NCBI RefSeq assembly: GCF_002101885.1
Contig: NZ_LQPS01000043.1
Span: 558,001-622,000, forward strand
Length of the DNA stretch: 64,000 bases
Origin: Mycolicibacter senuensis
GTDB lineage: Bacteria; Actinomycetota; Actinomycetes; Mycobacteriales; Mycobacteriaceae
Direction of reading: 5' to 3'
The notes beneath the pieces are model-generated. The model did no database searches. It worked only from the letters and a program-made list of their open reading frames with translations, and was not told the origin of the DNA. Positions 21,356 to 34,340 of this stretch are shown piece after piece. The stretch's first letter is position 1. Each line of letters starts with the position of its first letter. The translations under genes and the position numbers were made by a program.

Positions 21356-23314
21356 GTGCCAGACCCCGCGACCTATCGCCCGGCGCCCGGCTCCATTCCC
21401 GTCGAGCCCGGTGTCTACCGGTTTGTCGACCCGCACGGCCGGGTCATCTACGTGGGCAAGGCGAAAAGCCTGCGGTCGCGGCTGACGTCCTACTTCGCCG
21501 ACGTCGCCGGTCTGCACCCGCGCACCCGCCAGATGGTGACCACCGCCGCGAAGGTGGCGTGGACGGTGGTCAACACCGAGGTCGAGGCGCTGCAACTTGA
21601 GTACAATTGGATCAAGGAGTTCGACCCGCGGTTCAATGTCCGCTACCGCGACGACAAGACCTATCCGGTGTTGGCCGTCACCCTCAACGAGGAATACCCG
21701 CGGCTGATGGTCTATCGCGGACCGCGCCGCAAGGGTGTCCGTTACTTCGGGCCCTATTCGCACGCCTGGGCGATCCGCGAAACCCTGGACCTGTTGCTGC
21801 GGGTGTTTCCGGCGCGCACCTGCTCGGCCGGGGTTTTCAAGCGACACCAACAGATCGGACGGCCCTGCTTGCTGGGCTACATCGGCAAGTGCGCAGCCCC
21901 GTGTGTCGGGCGGGTCAGCGCCGATGAGCACCGGCGGATCGTGGACGACTTCTGCGACTTCCTGGCAGGCAAGACCGACCGACTGGTCCGCAGCCTCGAG
22001 CAGCAGATGCTGGCGGCCTCCGACGAGCTCGACTTCGAGCGGGCCGCGCGGTTGCGGGACGATGTCGCCGCGCTCAAACGGGCGCTGGAGAAGCAGGCTG
22101 TGGTGCTCGGCGACGGCACCGACGCCGACGTGGTGGCGTTCGCCGACGACGATCTGGAGGCGGCGGTCCAGGTCTTCCACGTGCGCGGCGGGCGGGTTCG
22201 CGGCCAGCGCGGCTGGATCGTCGAAAAGCCCGGCGACCCCGGAGATTCCGAGAACTCGCTGGAACGTCTCGTCGAGCAGTTCGTCACCCAGTTCTACGGC
22301 GACCAGGCGGCCCTGGAGGGCTCGGCCGACGAGCCGATCAACCCGGTGCCCCGCGAGGTGCTGGTGCCCTGTCTGCCGGCCAACGGTGACGAGTTGACCA
22401 GCTGGCTGTCGGAGCTGCGGGGTTCGCGGGTGTCGCTGCGGGTGCCGTTACGCGGCGACAAGCGCGCACTGGCCGAGACCGTGGAGCGGAACGCGAAAGA
22501 CGCACTGCAGCAACACAAGTTGAAGAGAGCCGGAGACTTCACCGCCAGATCCGCCGCACTGCAGAACATTCAGGAGGCATTGGGACTCGCCGACGCTCCG
22601 CTGCGGATCGAATGCGTCGACATCAGCCATGTGCAGGGCACCGACGTGGTCGGCTCGCTGGTGGTCTTCGAGGACGGCCTGCCCCGCAAGTCGGACTACC
22701 GCCACTTCGCTATCCGGGAGGCGGCCGGCGAAGGCCGCTCCGACGACGTGGCGTCGATCGCCGAGGTGACCCGCCGCCGGTTCCGCCGCCACCTGGATGC
22801 CGAAGTTATTGCCCCGGAAGGCAAGTCACGTAAATTCGCCTACCCGCCGAACCTGTATGTGGTGGACGGGGGCGCTGCACAGGTCAATGCCGCGGCCGCG
22901 GTCCTCGCCGAGCTCGGCATCACCGACGTCGCCACGATCGGCCTGGCCAAGCGGTTGGAGGAGGTGTGGGTGCCCTCCGAGCCCGACCCGGTCATCTTGG
23001 CGAGGCAGAGCGAGGGCCTGTATCTGTTGCAGCGGATTCGCGACGAAGCGCACCGGTTCGCCATCGCCTACCACCGCAGCAAACGCTCCAAGCGGATGAC
23101 GGCGTCGGTGCTGGACGCGGTGCCCGGCCTCGGGGAGCATCGGCGCAAGGTGCTGATCTCACATTTCGGCTCGGTGGCACGGCTGAAACGGGCTACCGTC
23201 GAGGAGCTCACCTCGATCCCGGGAATCGGCGCGGCGACCGCGGCGGCCGTACTCGAGGCACTGGGGGCCGACGGTGCAACGGGCGCCGATGAACAGCAAC
23301 GGATGTCGGGATGA
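21356..23314 (+). CDS. uvrC: excinuclease ABC subunit C
   Basis: Makes the two incisions of nucleotide-excision repair. The 652-residue protein has the GIY-YIG nuclease ([20 protein letters not shown], residues about 19-38), a UVR motif near 205-240, the RNase H-like endonuclease half ([16 protein letters not shown] near 420), and C-terminal helix-hairpin-helix repeats ([10 protein letters not shown] and IPGIGAATA). The start is the leaderless GTG at 21356. The stop overlaps the rapZ start (ATGA at 23311-23314). Confidence 0.96.
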   Translation: MPDPATYRPAPGSIPVEPGVYRFVDPHGRVIYVGKAKSLRSRLTSYFADVAGLHPRTRQMVTTAAKVAWTVVNTEVEALQLEYNWIKEFDPRFNVRYRDDKTYPVLAVTLNEEYPRLMVYRGPRRKGVRYFGPYSHAWAIRETLDLLLRVFPARTCSAGVFKRHQQIGRPCLLGYIGKCAAPCVGRVSADEHRRIVDDFCDFLAGKTDRLVRSLEQQMLAASDELDFERAARLRDDVAALKRALEKQAVVLGDGTDADVVAFADDDLEAAVQVFHVRGGRVRGQRGWIVEKPGDPGDSENSLERLVEQFVTQFYGDQAALEGSADEPINPVPREVLVPCLPANGDELTSWLSELRGSRVSLRVPLRGDKRALAETVERNAKDALQQHKLKRAGDFTARSAALQNIQEALGLADAPLRIECVDISHVQGTDVVGSLVVFEDGLPRKSDYRHFAIREAAGEGRSDDVASIAEVTRRRFRRHLDAEVIAPEGKSRKFAYPPNLYVVDGGAAQVNAAAAVLAELGITDVATIGLAKRLEEVWVPSEPDPVILARQSEGLYLLQRIRDEAHRFAIAYHRSKRSKRMTASVLDAVPGLGEHRRKVLISHFGSVARLKRATVEELTSIPGIGAATAAAVLEALGADGATGADEQQRMSG

Positions 23315-24255
23315 ACAGGGATTTACCGAAGGGCGTGCGGGAGCGCGACGTCGGCGGCCCCGGAGACGGTGCCGGCATCGACGTGGTGCTGGTCACCGGG
23401 CTGTCCGGAGCGGGGCGCGGGACCGCGGCCAAGGTGCTCGAGGACCTGGGCTGGTACGTCGCCGACAACCTGCCGCCGGAGCTGATCGCCCGGATGGTGG
23501 ACCTGGGATTGGCGGCGGGCTCCCGGATCACCCAGCTGGCGGTGGTAATGGACGTGCGTTCGGCCGGGTTCACCGGCGACCTCGACTCGGTGCGCACCGA
23601 GCTGGCGACTCGCGGCATCAACCCGCGGGTGCTGTTCATGGAGGCCGGCGACGACGTGTTGATCCGCCGTTACGAGCACAACCGCCGCAGTCATCCGCTC
23701 CAGGGCCAGCAGACGCTCACCGAGGGCATCACCGCCGAGCGGGTCATGCTGGCGCCGGTGCGCGCGGTCGCCGACCTGGTGATCGACACCTCGGTGCTCA
23801 GCGTGCGCGAGTTGCGGGAGAGCATCGAGGAGATGTTCGGCGGGGACGCCGTCAGTGCTCCGACATCGGTTACGGTCGAGTCCTTCGGCTACAAGTACGG
23901 TCTGCCGATGGACGCCGACATGGTGATGGACGTGCGGTTTCTACCTAACCCGCACTGGGTCGACGAACTGCGCCCGCACACCGGACAGCACCCGGCGGTG
24001 CGTGACTACGTGCTGAGCCAGCCGGGTGCGGACGAGTTCCTCGAGGCCTACCATCGGCTGCTGTCACTGGTGGTGGGCGGCTACCGACGAGAGGGAAAGC
24101 GATACATGACCGTGGCCATCGGGTGCACCGGCGGCAAGCATCGCAGTGTGGCCATCGCCGAGGCGCTGGCGCTGCTGCTGGACACCCGGAATGCCGAAGC
24201 CGACAAGGACGAATTATCGGTGCGCGTGCTGCACCGGGATCTGGGTCGCGAATGA
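23311..24255 (+). CDS. rapZ: RapZ/YvcJ-family nucleotide-binding protein
   Basis: A 314-residue orthologue of Rv1421. The N-terminal P-loop reads GLSGAGRGT (residues 30-38), with Arg where the family has Lys and Gly where it has Ser; mycobacterial copies share this as far as I recall. [10 protein letters not shown] follows. The C-terminal domain has [19 protein letters not shown] and [15 protein letters not shown], the phosphate-binding region that in E. coli RapZ senses glucosamine-6-phosphate. Its role in mycobacteria is not established. The uvrC-rapZ-yvcK-whiA order is a conserved actinobacterial cluster. The stop lies at the left border of a MIRU-like element. Confidence 0.9.
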   Translation: MNRDLPKGVRERDVGGPGDGAGIDVVLVTGLSGAGRGTAAKVLEDLGWYVADNLPPELIARMVDLGLAAGSRITQLAVVMDVRSAGFTGDLDSVRTELATRGINPRVLFMEAGDDVLIRRYEHNRRSHPLQGQQTLTEGITAERVMLAPVRAVADLVIDTSVLSVRELRESIEEMFGGDAVSAPTSVTVESFGYKYGLPMDADMVMDVRFLPNPHWVDELRPHTGQHPAVRDYVLSQPGADEFLEAYHRLLSLVVGGYRREGKRYMTVAIGCTGGKHRSVAIAEALALLLDTRNAEADKDELSVRVLHRDLGRE

Positions 24256-24400
24256 GCCGCGCCGGCGACGATGCAGTGGGGGCACGCCCCCTCGCCGCGG
24301 GGCGGCTGGGGGTACCCCCACCCGCTTGCGGGGGACGGAGCTTGCGGAGCGATGAGGTGGGGGCACCTCCCGCTTGCGGGGGAGAGCGGCGCCGATGAGC
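24252..24400 (+). repeat. MIRU-like element between rapZ and yvcK (long form)
   Basis: The insert is bounded by direct repeats of ATGAGC at 24252-24257 (holding the rapZ stop) and 24395-24400 (the yvcK start). Inside it, GTGGGGGCAC occurs at 24276-24285 and 24357-24366, and CCCGCTTGCGGGGGA at 24321-24335 and 24369-24383, so it is built of two degenerate units. The 17 bases at 24260-24276 recur inverted at 47140-47156, and the last 22 bases recur at 20315-20336. Short repeats with ATGA ends are the hallmark of MIRUs. Confidence 0.65.
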
Positions 24401-25474
24401 ATTGAGCCCGCCAGCGCCAACCCGGGCATCGTTGCGCTCGGCGGCGGGCACGGCCTCTACGCAACGCTGTCGGCCGCCCGTCGGCTGAGCCCGCACGTCA
24501 CCGCGGTGGTCACCGTGGCCGACGACGGCGGCTCGTCGGGGCGGTTACGCGGCGAACTGGATGTGGTGCCGCCGGGAGATCTCCGAATGGCACTGGCGGC
24601 GCTGGCATCCGACAGCCCCGCCGGGCGGTTGTGGGCGACCATCCTGCAGCACCGGTTCGGTGGCACCGGTGCGCTGGCGGGCCACCCGATCGGCAATCTG
24701 CTGTTGGCCGGCCTCAATGAGGTGCTGGCCGACCCGGTGGCGGCTCTCGATGAGCTCGGGCGGATGCTCGGCGTCAAGGGACGGGTGCTGCCGATGTGCC
24801 CGATCGCGCTGCAGATCGAAGCCGATGTGTCCGGCCTCGACGCCGACCCGCGGCTGTCCCGGCTGATCCGCGGCCAGGTGGCGATCGCGACCACCCCGGG
24901 CAAGGTACGCCGGGTGCGGCTGCTGCCGGGCAACCCGCCGGCGACCCGGCAAGCCGTCGACGCCATCATGTCGGCGGACCTGGTTGTGCTGGGCCCGGGA
25001 TCGTGGTTCACCAGCGTGATCCCGCACCTACTGGTCCCCGGGCTGGCGTCGGCGCTTCAGGGCACCAAAGCCCGCCGTGCGCTGGTGCTCAACCTGGTCG
25101 CCGAACCGGGGGAGACCGCCGGATTCTCGGTGGAGCGGCACCTGCACGTCTTGGCCCAACACGCCCCGGGTTTCACCGTCGACCACATCATCATCGACGC
25201 CGGCCGGGTGCCCAGCGAACGCGAGCGTGAACAATTGCGTCGCGCTGCGACCTTGTTCGAAGCCGAGGTTCAGTTCGTCGACGTGGCCAGACCTGGTACA
25301 CCTTTACATGACCCAGGAAAGCTGGCGGCAGCGCTGGACGGGGTTCGAGAGGCCGGCGCGTCGTCGCGGAGGATCCCGACACCGGCCACAGCGCCCGTCG
25401 AGGGCGGGGGCCGGCGATCCGGCGTGAGTGGACCGAGCGGGCTCGGGCCGGGAGGTGACAAGTCGTGGCGATGA
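24395..25474 (+). CDS. yvcK: gluconeogenesis factor YvcK/CuvA family protein
   Basis: A 359-residue protein of the CofD/YvcK fold, orthologous to Rv1422 (CuvA). GGGHGLY at residues 16-22 and [11 protein letters not shown] are the UDP-sugar binding loops; [10 protein letters not shown] and [15 protein letters not shown] follow. In Bacillus and mycobacteria such proteins are needed for cell shape and wall synthesis, are phosphorylated by PknB-type kinases, and bind UDP-GlcNAc. The ATG at 24395 is chosen because an upstream frame (from 24374) lies in repeat DNA. The C-terminal 45 residues are polar and Gly/Ser-rich. The stop overlaps the whiA ATG, in ATGA. Confidence 0.92.
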   Translation: MSIEPASANPGIVALGGGHGLYATLSAARRLSPHVTAVVTVADDGGSSGRLRGELDVVPPGDLRMALAALASDSPAGRLWATILQHRFGGTGALAGHPIGNLLLAGLNEVLADPVAALDELGRMLGVKGRVLPMCPIALQIEADVSGLDADPRLSRLIRGQVAIATTPGKVRRVRLLPGNPPATRQAVDAIMSADLVVLGPGSWFTSVIPHLLVPGLASALQGTKARRALVLNLVAEPGETAGFSVERHLHVLAQHAPGFTVDHIIIDAGRVPSEREREQLRRAATLFEAEVQFVDVARPGTPLHDPGKLAAALDGVREAGASSRRIPTPATAPVEGGGRRSGVSGPSGLGPGGDKSWR

Positions 25475-26448
25475 CGGCGGAGGTCAAGGACGAGCTGAGC
25501 CGTCTCGTGGTTAGTTCGGTCACAGCGCGTCGCGCCGAGGTCGCGGCGTTGCTGCGCTTCGCCGGTGGGCTGCACATCGTGGCCGGCCGGGTCGTGGTCG
25601 AAGCCGAGGTGGATCTCGGCGTGATCGCGCGCCGGTTGCGCAAGGACATCTTCGACCTGTACGGCTACAGTGCGATCGTGCATGTCCTGACGGCCAGTGG
25701 GATGCGCAAGAACACCCGCTACGTGCTGCGGGTCACCAAGGACGGGGAGGCGCTGGCCCGTCAGACCGGATTGTTGGACCTGCGTGGCCGCCCGGTGCGC
25801 GGTCTTCCCGCCCAGGTCGTCGGCGGCACCGTCGCCGACGCCGAAGCAGCTTGGCGGGGAGCGTTTTTGGCGCACGGATCATTGACCGAGCCGGGCCGAT
25901 CCTCGGCGCTGGAGGTCGGTTGCCCCGGACCGGAGGCGGCGCTGGCGCTGGTCGGCGCGGCACGGCGGCTCGGGGTCAGCGCGAAGGCCCGCGAGGTGCG
26001 CGGTGCCGACCGGGTGGTGGTGCGCGACGGCGAGGCTATCGGCGCATTGCTCACCAGGATGGGCGCCCAGGACACCCGGCTGATCTGGGAGGAACGCCGG
26101 ATTCGCCGTGAGGTGCGTGCGACGGCCAACCGGCTGGCCAACTTCGACGACGCCAACCTGCGTCGTTCGGCGCGCGCAGCGGTGGCCGCCGCGGCCCGGG
26201 TGGAACGCGCTCTGGACATTCTGGGTGACACGGTTCCCGAGCACCTGGCCTCGGCCGGCAGGCTGCGCGTCGAGCACCGGCAGGCCTCGCTGGAGGAATT
26301 GGGCCGGCTCGCCGACCCGCCGATGACCAAAGATGCGGTGGCCGGCCGGATTCGGCGGTTGTTGTCGATGGCCGACCGCAAGGCCAAGCAGGACGGTATC
26401 CCCGACACCGAGTCCGCGGTCACCCCGGAGTTGCTCGAAGACGCCTAG
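25465..26448 (+). CDS. whiA: sporulation/cell-division regulator WhiA
   Basis: A 327-residue DNA-binding protein with an N-terminal LAGLIDADG-like fold ([20 protein letters not shown]; later [21 protein letters not shown]) and a C-terminal helix-turn-helix ([26 protein letters not shown]). In Streptomyces it works with WhiB to control division genes; in mycobacteria the target set is less known. GGAGG at 25451-25455 is nine bases from the GTG at 25465 and fifteen from the ATG at 25471, so the GTG is chosen. The start lies inside the end of yvcK. Confidence 0.94.
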   Translation: MAMTAEVKDELSRLVVSSVTARRAEVAALLRFAGGLHIVAGRVVVEAEVDLGVIARRLRKDIFDLYGYSAIVHVLTASGMRKNTRYVLRVTKDGEALARQTGLLDLRGRPVRGLPAQVVGGTVADAEAAWRGAFLAHGSLTEPGRSSALEVGCPGPEAALALVGAARRLGVSAKAREVRGADRVVVRDGEAIGALLTRMGAQDTRLIWEERRIRREVRATANRLANFDDANLRRSARAAVAAAARVERALDILGDTVPEHLASAGRLRVEHRQASLEELGRLADPPMTKDAVAGRIRRLLSMADRKAKQDGIPDTESAVTPELLEDA

Positions 26449-26877
26449 CCGACGTCGTCCTCGGACGGTTCGGCGGTCGCTGTCGGTGGAAGTGACTAAG
26501 AGATGGCCACATTTGCGCCCAGGTGCCGCGCGGCTGCTGGCACAGATAAATCGTACGATCGGTTTCCCAGGTGTGTTTGCCATCGTCGGCGACGACAGGC
26601 GCCAATGGTGTGACCTGGGACCAGAAGTCGAGTAGGTAACGGCGCGGGAAGTCGCCAACGCAGAGCACGGTGTCCACGCGGCCGGTCGGCGGGCCCCACA
26701 GGGCGTAGTTGTTATGCGCGCTGTAAACCGGATGTCGAAGATCGGCGGCTGGTCCGAGGATGGTCAATGCGCCGGCTTCGGTGTAGTAACCGGCGAAGAC
26801 CGGGACGTCTGCGGGCAGCGATGAGGCAGCGGCAACCACCTGCTTGGTGAACTGTGGCCCGCCGCTAGAAAAATATT
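26420..26877 (-). pseudogene. C-terminal remnant of a GT39/ArnT-like membrane glycosyltransferase
   Basis: The minus-strand frame encodes GPQFTKQVVAAASSL, then FAGYYTEAGALTILGP, VYSAHNNYALWGPP and VDTVLCVGDF, ending near GTWAQMWPSLSHF. These are the periplasmic C-terminal motifs (GEAGAL, SGHNxYWxWG) of large GT39-family mannosyl- or arabinosyltransferase-like membrane proteins. The roughly 350 residues of membrane helices that should precede them are missing: the frame meets TAA just upstream, in an AT-rich patch around 26868-26885. Only a start inside the fragment is possible (26839). It runs into the end of whiA, so the tail also looks altered. Confidence 0.6.
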
Positions 26878-26989
26878 ACGAAGTCAGATCCCACACTTAA
26901 TAGCCCGGAAGATTGTGGCTGTATCCGGACATGGGAGCCCCAACTGGTCACGCCAGCCCAAAACCGCGTCGCGGCATGACGGGTATCGC

Positions 26990-26995
26990 TATAAC
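26990..26995 (+). promoter_or_regulatory. candidate -10 for the DUF3556-like gene
   Basis: TATAAC (in TATAACT) precedes the mini-ORF ATG at 27001 by five bases and the main gene by 33. A -35 is not obvious. Confidence 0.4.
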
Positions 26996-27028
26996 TGAAC
27001 ATGCACAAGCCAGGGGAGTGAGGCCAAG

Positions 27029-29907
<2,879 letters not shown>

Positions 29908-29915
29908 GAGCGATC

Positions 29916-31160
29916 GTGGCTGTGTCTTCGGTCAAGGCAGTTTCTGAACTGATCGCCGAGGGGGTTTCGGGGCGGGGCGTGCTGGTGCGCTCCGACCTGA
30001 ACGTCCCGCTCGATGAGGGCAAGATCACCGACCCGGGCCGGATCATCGCATCGGTGCCCACGCTGCGCGCCCTCGTCGACGCCGGAGCCAAGGTCGTGGT
30101 GACCGCGCACCTGGGCCGGCCCAAGAACGGGCCGGATCCCAACCTGTCGCTGGCCCCGGTGGCCGCCGCGCTGGGCGAGCAGTTGGGCCGGCACGTTCAA
30201 CTGGCCGGTGACGTGATCGGCACCGACGCGCTGGCCCGCGCCGAAGGCCTCACCGACGGTGACGTGCTGCTGCTGGAGAACATCCGGTTCGACTCACGCG
30301 AGACCAGCAAGGACGACGGCGAACGCCTGGCGCTGGCGCGGGCGCTCGCCGAACTGGTCGCCGCGCCGGACGGCTCGCCGGGAGCGTTCGTCTCCGACGG
30401 CTTCGGTGTGGTGCACCGCAAGCAGGCCTCGGTCTACGACGTCGCCACCCTGCTGCCGTCGTATGCCGGGACGCTGGTCGCCGCGGAGATCCAGGTGTTG
30501 CAGCAACTGACCGAGTCGAGCGAGCGCCCCTACGCCGTGGTGCTGGGCGGCTCGAAGGTCTCCGACAAGCTCGGTGTCATCAAGTCGCTGGCGACCAAGG
30601 CCGATTCCATCGTGATCGGCGGCGGGATGTGTTTCACCTTCCTGGCCGCCCAAGGCCTCCAGGTCGGGACCTCGCTGCTGGAGGCCGACATGGTCGACAC
30701 CTGCCGGCAACTGCTCGACGACTACGCCGATGTGCTGCGACTGCCCGTTGACATCGTGGTCGCCGACAAGTTCGACGCTGACGCCACCCCGGAAACCGTT
30801 GCCGCCGATGCGATTCCGGAGGGCAAGATGGGTCTGGACGTCGGCCCCGGCTCGGTGCAGCGCTTCGCCGCCCTGCTGGCCAACGCCAAGACCATCTTCT
30901 GGAACGGGCCGATGGGCGTGTTCGAGTTCCCGGCGTTCGCCGCAGGCACCAAGGGCGTGGCCGAGGCGATCGCGACGGCCACCGGCAAGGGCGCGTTCAG
31001 CGTGGTCGGCGGCGGGGACTCCGCCGCGGCGGTGCGCACGCTCGGCCTGAACGAGGACGGTTTTTCGCACATCTCCACCGGAGGTGGGGCGTCGCTGGAA
31101 TACCTTGAGGGAAAACCACTGCCAGGCCTGCAGGTCCTGGAAACCGGAGGGGCGCAATGA
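29916..31160 (+). CDS. pgk: phosphoglycerate kinase
   Basis: Transfers phosphate from 1,3-bisphosphoglycerate to ADP. The 414-residue protein begins [16 protein letters not shown] and has [29 protein letters not shown], the nucleotide loop [12 protein letters not shown], and [13 protein letters not shown] at the C-terminal phosphate site. A GTG two codons later (29922) is an alternative start. It lies eight bases after gap, and its stop overlaps the tpiA ATG (ATGA at 31157-31160). Confidence 0.96.
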   Translation: MAVSSVKAVSELIAEGVSGRGVLVRSDLNVPLDEGKITDPGRIIASVPTLRALVDAGAKVVVTAHLGRPKNGPDPNLSLAPVAAALGEQLGRHVQLAGDVIGTDALARAEGLTDGDVLLLENIRFDSRETSKDDGERLALARALAELVAAPDGSPGAFVSDGFGVVHRKQASVYDVATLLPSYAGTLVAAEIQVLQQLTESSERPYAVVLGGSKVSDKLGVIKSLATKADSIVIGGGMCFTFLAAQGLQVGTSLLEADMVDTCRQLLDDYADVLRLPVDIVVADKFDADATPETVAADAIPEGKMGLDVGPGSVQRFAALLANAKTIFWNGPMGVFEFPAFAAGTKGVAEAIATATGKGAFSVVGGGDSAAAVRTLGLNEDGFSHISTGGGASLEYLEGKPLPGLQVLETGGAQ

Positions 31161-31942
31161 GCCGCAAACCGCTGATCGCCGGCAACTGGAAGATGAACCT
31201 CAACCACTTCGAGGCGATCGCACTGGTGCAGAAGGTGGCGTTCTCGCTGCCGGACAAGTACTACGACAAGGTCGACGTCACGGTGCTGCCGCCGTTCACC
31301 GACCTGCGTAGCGTGCAGACCCTGGTCGACGGGGACAAGCTTCGGCTGACCTTCGGCGCCCAAGACCTCTCACAGCACGACTCCGGTGCCTACACCGGCG
31401 AGATCAGCGGGGCGTTCCTGGCCAAGCTGGGCTGCAGCTACGTCGTCGTCGGCCACTCCGAGCGGCGCAGCTACCACGGCGAGGACGACGCGCTGGTGGC
31501 AGCCAAGGCGGCCGCCGCGCTCAAGCACGGACTCACCCCGATCATCTGCGTCGGCGAACACCTCGAGATCCGGGAAGCCGGCAACCACGTCGAGTACTGC
31601 GTGGACCAGTTGCGGGGTTCGCTGGCCGGGCTGAGCGCCGAACAGATCGGTGCGAGCGTCATCGCCTACGAACCGGTGTGGGCGATCGGCACCGGCCGGG
31701 TCGCCGGTGCCGCCGACGCGCAGGAGGTGTGCGCGGCGATCCGTGCCGAACTGGGCAAGCTCGCCTCGCCGAAGATCGCCGAGGCGGTCCGGGTGCTCTA
31801 CGGCGGCTCGGTCAACGCCAAGAACGTCGGTGAGCTGATCGGCCAGCCCGACGTCGACGGCGGCCTGGTCGGCGGGGCGTCGCTGGACGGCGAGCAGTTC
31901 GCCACCCTGGCGGCGCTGGCGGCCGGCGGGCCCCTTGTCTAG
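31157..31942 (+). CDS. tpiA: triosephosphate isomerase
   Basis: Interconverts dihydroxyacetone phosphate and glyceraldehyde-3-phosphate. The 261-residue TIM barrel has AGNWKMNLN (catalytic Lys), [14 protein letters not shown] (catalytic His), [14 protein letters not shown] (catalytic Glu near 170) and [10 protein letters not shown]. It is coupled to pgk by overlapping stop and start. Confidence 0.97.
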   Translation: MSRKPLIAGNWKMNLNHFEAIALVQKVAFSLPDKYYDKVDVTVLPPFTDLRSVQTLVDGDKLRLTFGAQDLSQHDSGAYTGEISGAFLAKLGCSYVVVGHSERRSYHGEDDALVAAKAAAALKHGLTPIICVGEHLEIREAGNHVEYCVDQLRGSLAGLSAEQIGASVIAYEPVWAIGTGRVAGAADAQEVCAAIRAELGKLASPKIAEAVRVLYGGSVNAKNVGELIGQPDVDGGLVGGASLDGEQFATLAALAAGGPLV

Positions 31943-31971
31943 CCGCGCCGGAACGCGCCTCGGCGGCACGG

Positions 31972-31977
31972 TAGGGT
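31972..31977 (+). promoter_or_regulatory. -10 of a leaderless secG promoter
   Basis: TAGGGT, six bases before the secG ATG, with no SD. secG can therefore be made independently of the glycolytic operon. Confidence 0.55.
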
Positions 31978-31983
31978 AGCGCC

Positions 31984-32217
31984 ATGATCTTGACGCTTAA
32001 GATCCTCTTGGTGATCACCAGTCTGCTGGTGATGCTGCTGGTGCTGCTGCACCGCGCCAAGGGCGGCGGCCTGTCCACCCTGTTCGGTGGCGGGGTGCAG
32101 TCCAGCCTGTCGGGCTCGACGGTGGTCGAGAAGAACCTGGACCGGCTGACCTACTTCGTCATCGCCATCTGGCTGGTGTCGATCATCGCAGTGGGCCTGC
32201 TGATCAAGTACGCCTGA
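31984..32217 (+). CDS. secG: preprotein translocase subunit SecG
   Basis: The 77-residue third subunit of the SecYEG channel. It has two membrane segments (residues 3-22 and 53-74) joined by a cytosolic loop, LLHRAKGGGLSTLFGGG, typical of SecG. The place after tpiA is the same as Rv1440. The transcript is probably leaderless. Confidence 0.93.
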   Translation: MILTLKILLVITSLLVMLLVLLHRAKGGGLSTLFGGGVQSSLSGSTVVEKNLDRLTYFVIAIWLVSIIAVGLLIKYA

Positions 32218-32221
32218 GCGT

Positions 32222-32243
32222 GGCCGGCGACATCACGCCGGCC
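32222..32243. terminator. hairpin between secG and the coiled-coil gene
   Basis: A perfect eight-base stem, GGCCGGCG-ACATCA-CGCCGGCC, fills the gap between two convergent stops (32217 and 32246). There is no U tract. A two-way intrinsic terminator is likely. Confidence 0.6.
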
Positions 32244-32245
32244 GC

Positions 32246-32635
32246 TCAGCGCACCGTCCGGTTGCGCAGCGCGTTGAACACGCCGCGCACCACGTTCTCC
32301 GTGGCGGCCAACGGCGACATCGCCGTCTCGCCGACCTCGACGATGTAGTCGATCCGACTGACGATGGCCTCGACCGGCTCGATGAGGGCCGCCAGCCGGC
32401 GGGACAGGTCGTCGAGGCCGGACATGGTCTGCTCCAGATGGTCCAGGCCGTCGCCGAGGCGTTCGACCGTGGCGTTGAGGCCTTCCAGCGAGCTGTTCAG
32501 CTCGTTCATCGTGTTGCCCAGGCCGCCCAGCACATCCTCGAGCTGCCCGACCGTCACGTCGGCGTTCAGCGCCGCCTGCGCCAGCGTCTTGAGCCGCTTG
32601 CGTTCCGAACCGGTACCCGAGCTTCTGTCTGCCAT
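32246..32635 (-). CDS. small coiled-coil protein (Rv1444c-like)
   Basis: A 129-residue protein of unknown function, almost wholly helical. Residues 35-95 form heptads of a coiled coil (VGQLEDVLGGLGNTMNELN, then LEGLNATVERLGDGLDHLEQ). The C-terminal part has SRIDYIVEVGETAMSPLAATE. It takes the place of Rv1444c, beside the pentose-phosphate operon, and has no signal or membrane segment. The ATG at 32635 is supported by CATAAT seven bases upstream; the longer frame to 32857 is Arg/Gly-rich and overlaps pgl. A scaffold or regulatory role is possible but unproved. Confidence 0.75.
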   Translation of the reverse strand: MADRSSGTGSERKRLKTLAQAALNADVTVGQLEDVLGGLGNTMNELNSSLEGLNATVERLGDGLDHLEQTMSGLDDLSRRLAALIEPVEAIVSRIDYIVEVGETAMSPLAATENVVRGVFNALRNRTVR

Positions 32636-32642
32636 GGCGCCA

Positions 32643-32648
32643 ATTATG
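32643..32648 (-). promoter_or_regulatory. -10 of a leaderless promoter for the coiled-coil gene
   Basis: CATAAT on the minus strand, seven bases before the ATG at 32635. Confidence 0.45.
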
Positions 32649-32676
32649 ACGTGCCGCGGCGCACGGCCGAGGGCGG

Positions 32677-33423
32677 CTAGCCGGATTGCCCGGGCAACTG
32701 CGAGGCCGCTGCCGCGTCCAGTAGCCAGACCGTCTCTTCCCGACCGACCGCGCCGGCCGCCGGAATCGCGACCGGTTCGGCGCCGCCGACCGCAGCCGCC
32801 ACCGCCTCGGCCTTGGCCGCCCCGGACACCACCAGCCACACCTGGCGCGAGCGACACACCGCGGGCAGCGTCAGCGTGATGCGCCGCGGCGGCGGCTTGG
32901 GCGAGTCGGGCACTCCGACCACCAGACGGCTCGTCTCGCGTACCGCGGGGGTGTCGGGAAACAGCGAGTTGACGTGCCCTTCGGCACCCATCCCCAGCAG
33001 ATGCACGTCGAAATCAGGGGCGGGTTGGCCCGGCTCGGCGTTGGCGGCCAACACCTCCTGGTACGCCAGCGCGGCGGCATCGAGGTCATCGCCGCAATCC
33101 CCGTCGCTGGCGGGCATGGCATGGATGTTGGCGGCGGGAATGTCGATGCGGCCCAACAGCGCCTCGCGGGCCTGCTTGTCGTTGCGTTCGGCGTCGGCCG
33201 CCGGGACGAACCGGTCGTCGCCGAAGAACAGGTGCACGCCTCCCCAGTCGATCCGGCCGGCGTGATCGCCGAGGCGCCGCAGCAGCGCGATGCCGCTGCC
33301 GCCACCGGTCAGCACGATGAGAGCGCGGCCCCGAGCGGCGAGCGCCGCCTCGATGGCGTCGGCAAGCCGGTCACCGGCCGCGGCGATGAGCTCGTCGGCG
33401 TTCGGGTAGATCGCTACGGTCAC
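32677..33423 (-). CDS. pgl: 6-phosphogluconolactonase
   Basis: Hydrolyses 6-phosphogluconolactone made by Zwf. The 248-residue protein (DevB family, Rv1445c) has [15 protein letters not shown] near the start, [17 protein letters not shown] and [18 protein letters not shown], the phosphate-binding and catalytic loops. The GTG at 33423 overlaps the opcA stop (GTGA), which decides the start; an upstream Arg-rich extension to 33507 is an artefact over opcA. Confidence 0.94.
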   Translation of the reverse strand: MTVAIYPNADELIAAAGDRLADAIEAALAARGRALIVLTGGGSGIALLRRLGDHAGRIDWGGVHLFFGDDRFVPAADAERNDKQAREALLGRIDIPAANIHAMPASDGDCGDDLDAAALAYQEVLAANAEPGQPAPDFDVHLLGMGAEGHVNSLFPDTPAVRETSRLVVGVPDSPKPPPRRITLTLPAVCRSRQVWLVVSGAAKAEAVAAAVGGAEPVAIPAAGAVGREETVWLLDAAAASQLPGQSG

Positions 33424-34340
33424 AGATACTCCACTTCTTCGAGGCCGGCCAGAGCGGCACCATACACAGCGTCGGAGTCCAGTCGGCGGAGGTCTTCGGC
33501 CAGGCACTCGGCCGTCACCCGGCGGGGCAGCGGAACCAGCGCGTCGGGTCTGGCCGTGCGGCTCAAGGTGGCGATCACGCCGTGCTGCGGCCGGCTCAGC
33601 GCCACGGTCTCGCTGTCGCGCACCAACTCGATCTTCAGCTCACCGACGGCGCGGCGCACCGGGCCGTCGATGCGGCTGGCCAACCAGCCGGCCAGGATGT
33701 CGAGGGCCGGCTCGGTGGACAGCCCGGACACCAGGGCCGAGCGGACCGGCTCGTAGGGCGGCTGATCCAGCGCGGAAGCCAACAGCGCCCGCCAGTAGGT
33801 GATGCGACTCCACGACAGGTCGGTGTCACCGGCGGTGTAGCCGTGCCGCCGGCCCTTGATCGCCGTCAGCGGGTCGGGGCTGTTGGTGGCGTCGGTGATC
33901 CGGCGTAATGCCAACGCTCCCAGCGGATCCTCGGCCGGCGCCGCCGGCGCCACCTCGGGCCACCACGCGACCACCGGAATGTCGGGCAGCAGAAACGGCA
34001 CCACAACCGCATCGGCGTGCCCGGCGAGCGGGCCGGACAACCGCAGCACGACCACCTCGCCGGCGCCGGCATCGCCGAACATCCGCAGCTGGGCGTCCAG
34101 GCGGGGCGGACTGTCGTCGGGCTCACCCGCCAACACCACGATCACCCGGCTGGGATGTTCCTGGCTGGCGATGTTGGCCGCGGCGATGGAGTCTTCGAGC
34201 AGCATGTCGTTCGCGGGGCTTTCCAGGGCGATGATCAGGCTCAACACCCGGCCCGTCGTCGCCGCCCCGACCTGCTCGCGCAGCTCGTCGAGCTTCTTGT
34301 TGATCGCGTTGGTGGACGTCTCGGGCATTTCGACGATCAC
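33420..34340 (-). CDS. opcA: glucose-6-phosphate dehydrogenase assembly protein OpcA
   Basis: A 306-residue OpcA-family protein (Rv1446c orthologue), which in cyanobacteria and actinobacteria activates or assembles glucose-6-phosphate dehydrogenase. Landmarks are [23 protein letters not shown] at the start and [22 protein letters not shown] and DALVPLPRR later. The GTG at 34340 overlaps the zwf stop (GTGA) and gives the same VIV-EMP start as other mycobacteria; the frame runs on upstream without similarity. Confidence 0.9.
   Translation of the reverse strand: MIVEMPETSTNAINKKLDELREQVGAATTGRVLSLIIALESPANDMLLEDSIAAANIASQEHPSRVIVVLAGEPDDSPPRLDAQLRMFGDAGAGEVVVLRLSGPLAGHADAVVVPFLLPDIPVVAWWPEVAPAAPAEDPLGALALRRITDATNSPDPLTAIKGRRHGYTAGDTDLSWSRITYWRALLASALDQPPYEPVRSALVSGLSTEPALDILAGWLASRIDGPVRRAVGELKIELVRDSETVALSRPQHGVIATLSRTARPDALVPLPRRVTAECLAEDLRRLDSDAVYGAALAGLEEVEYL

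Noticed and set aside
26420-26839. An intact 139-residue gene on the minus strand
   Set aside because: The sequence is recognisably only the last part of a GT39 enzyme and overlaps whiA; treated as a remnant.
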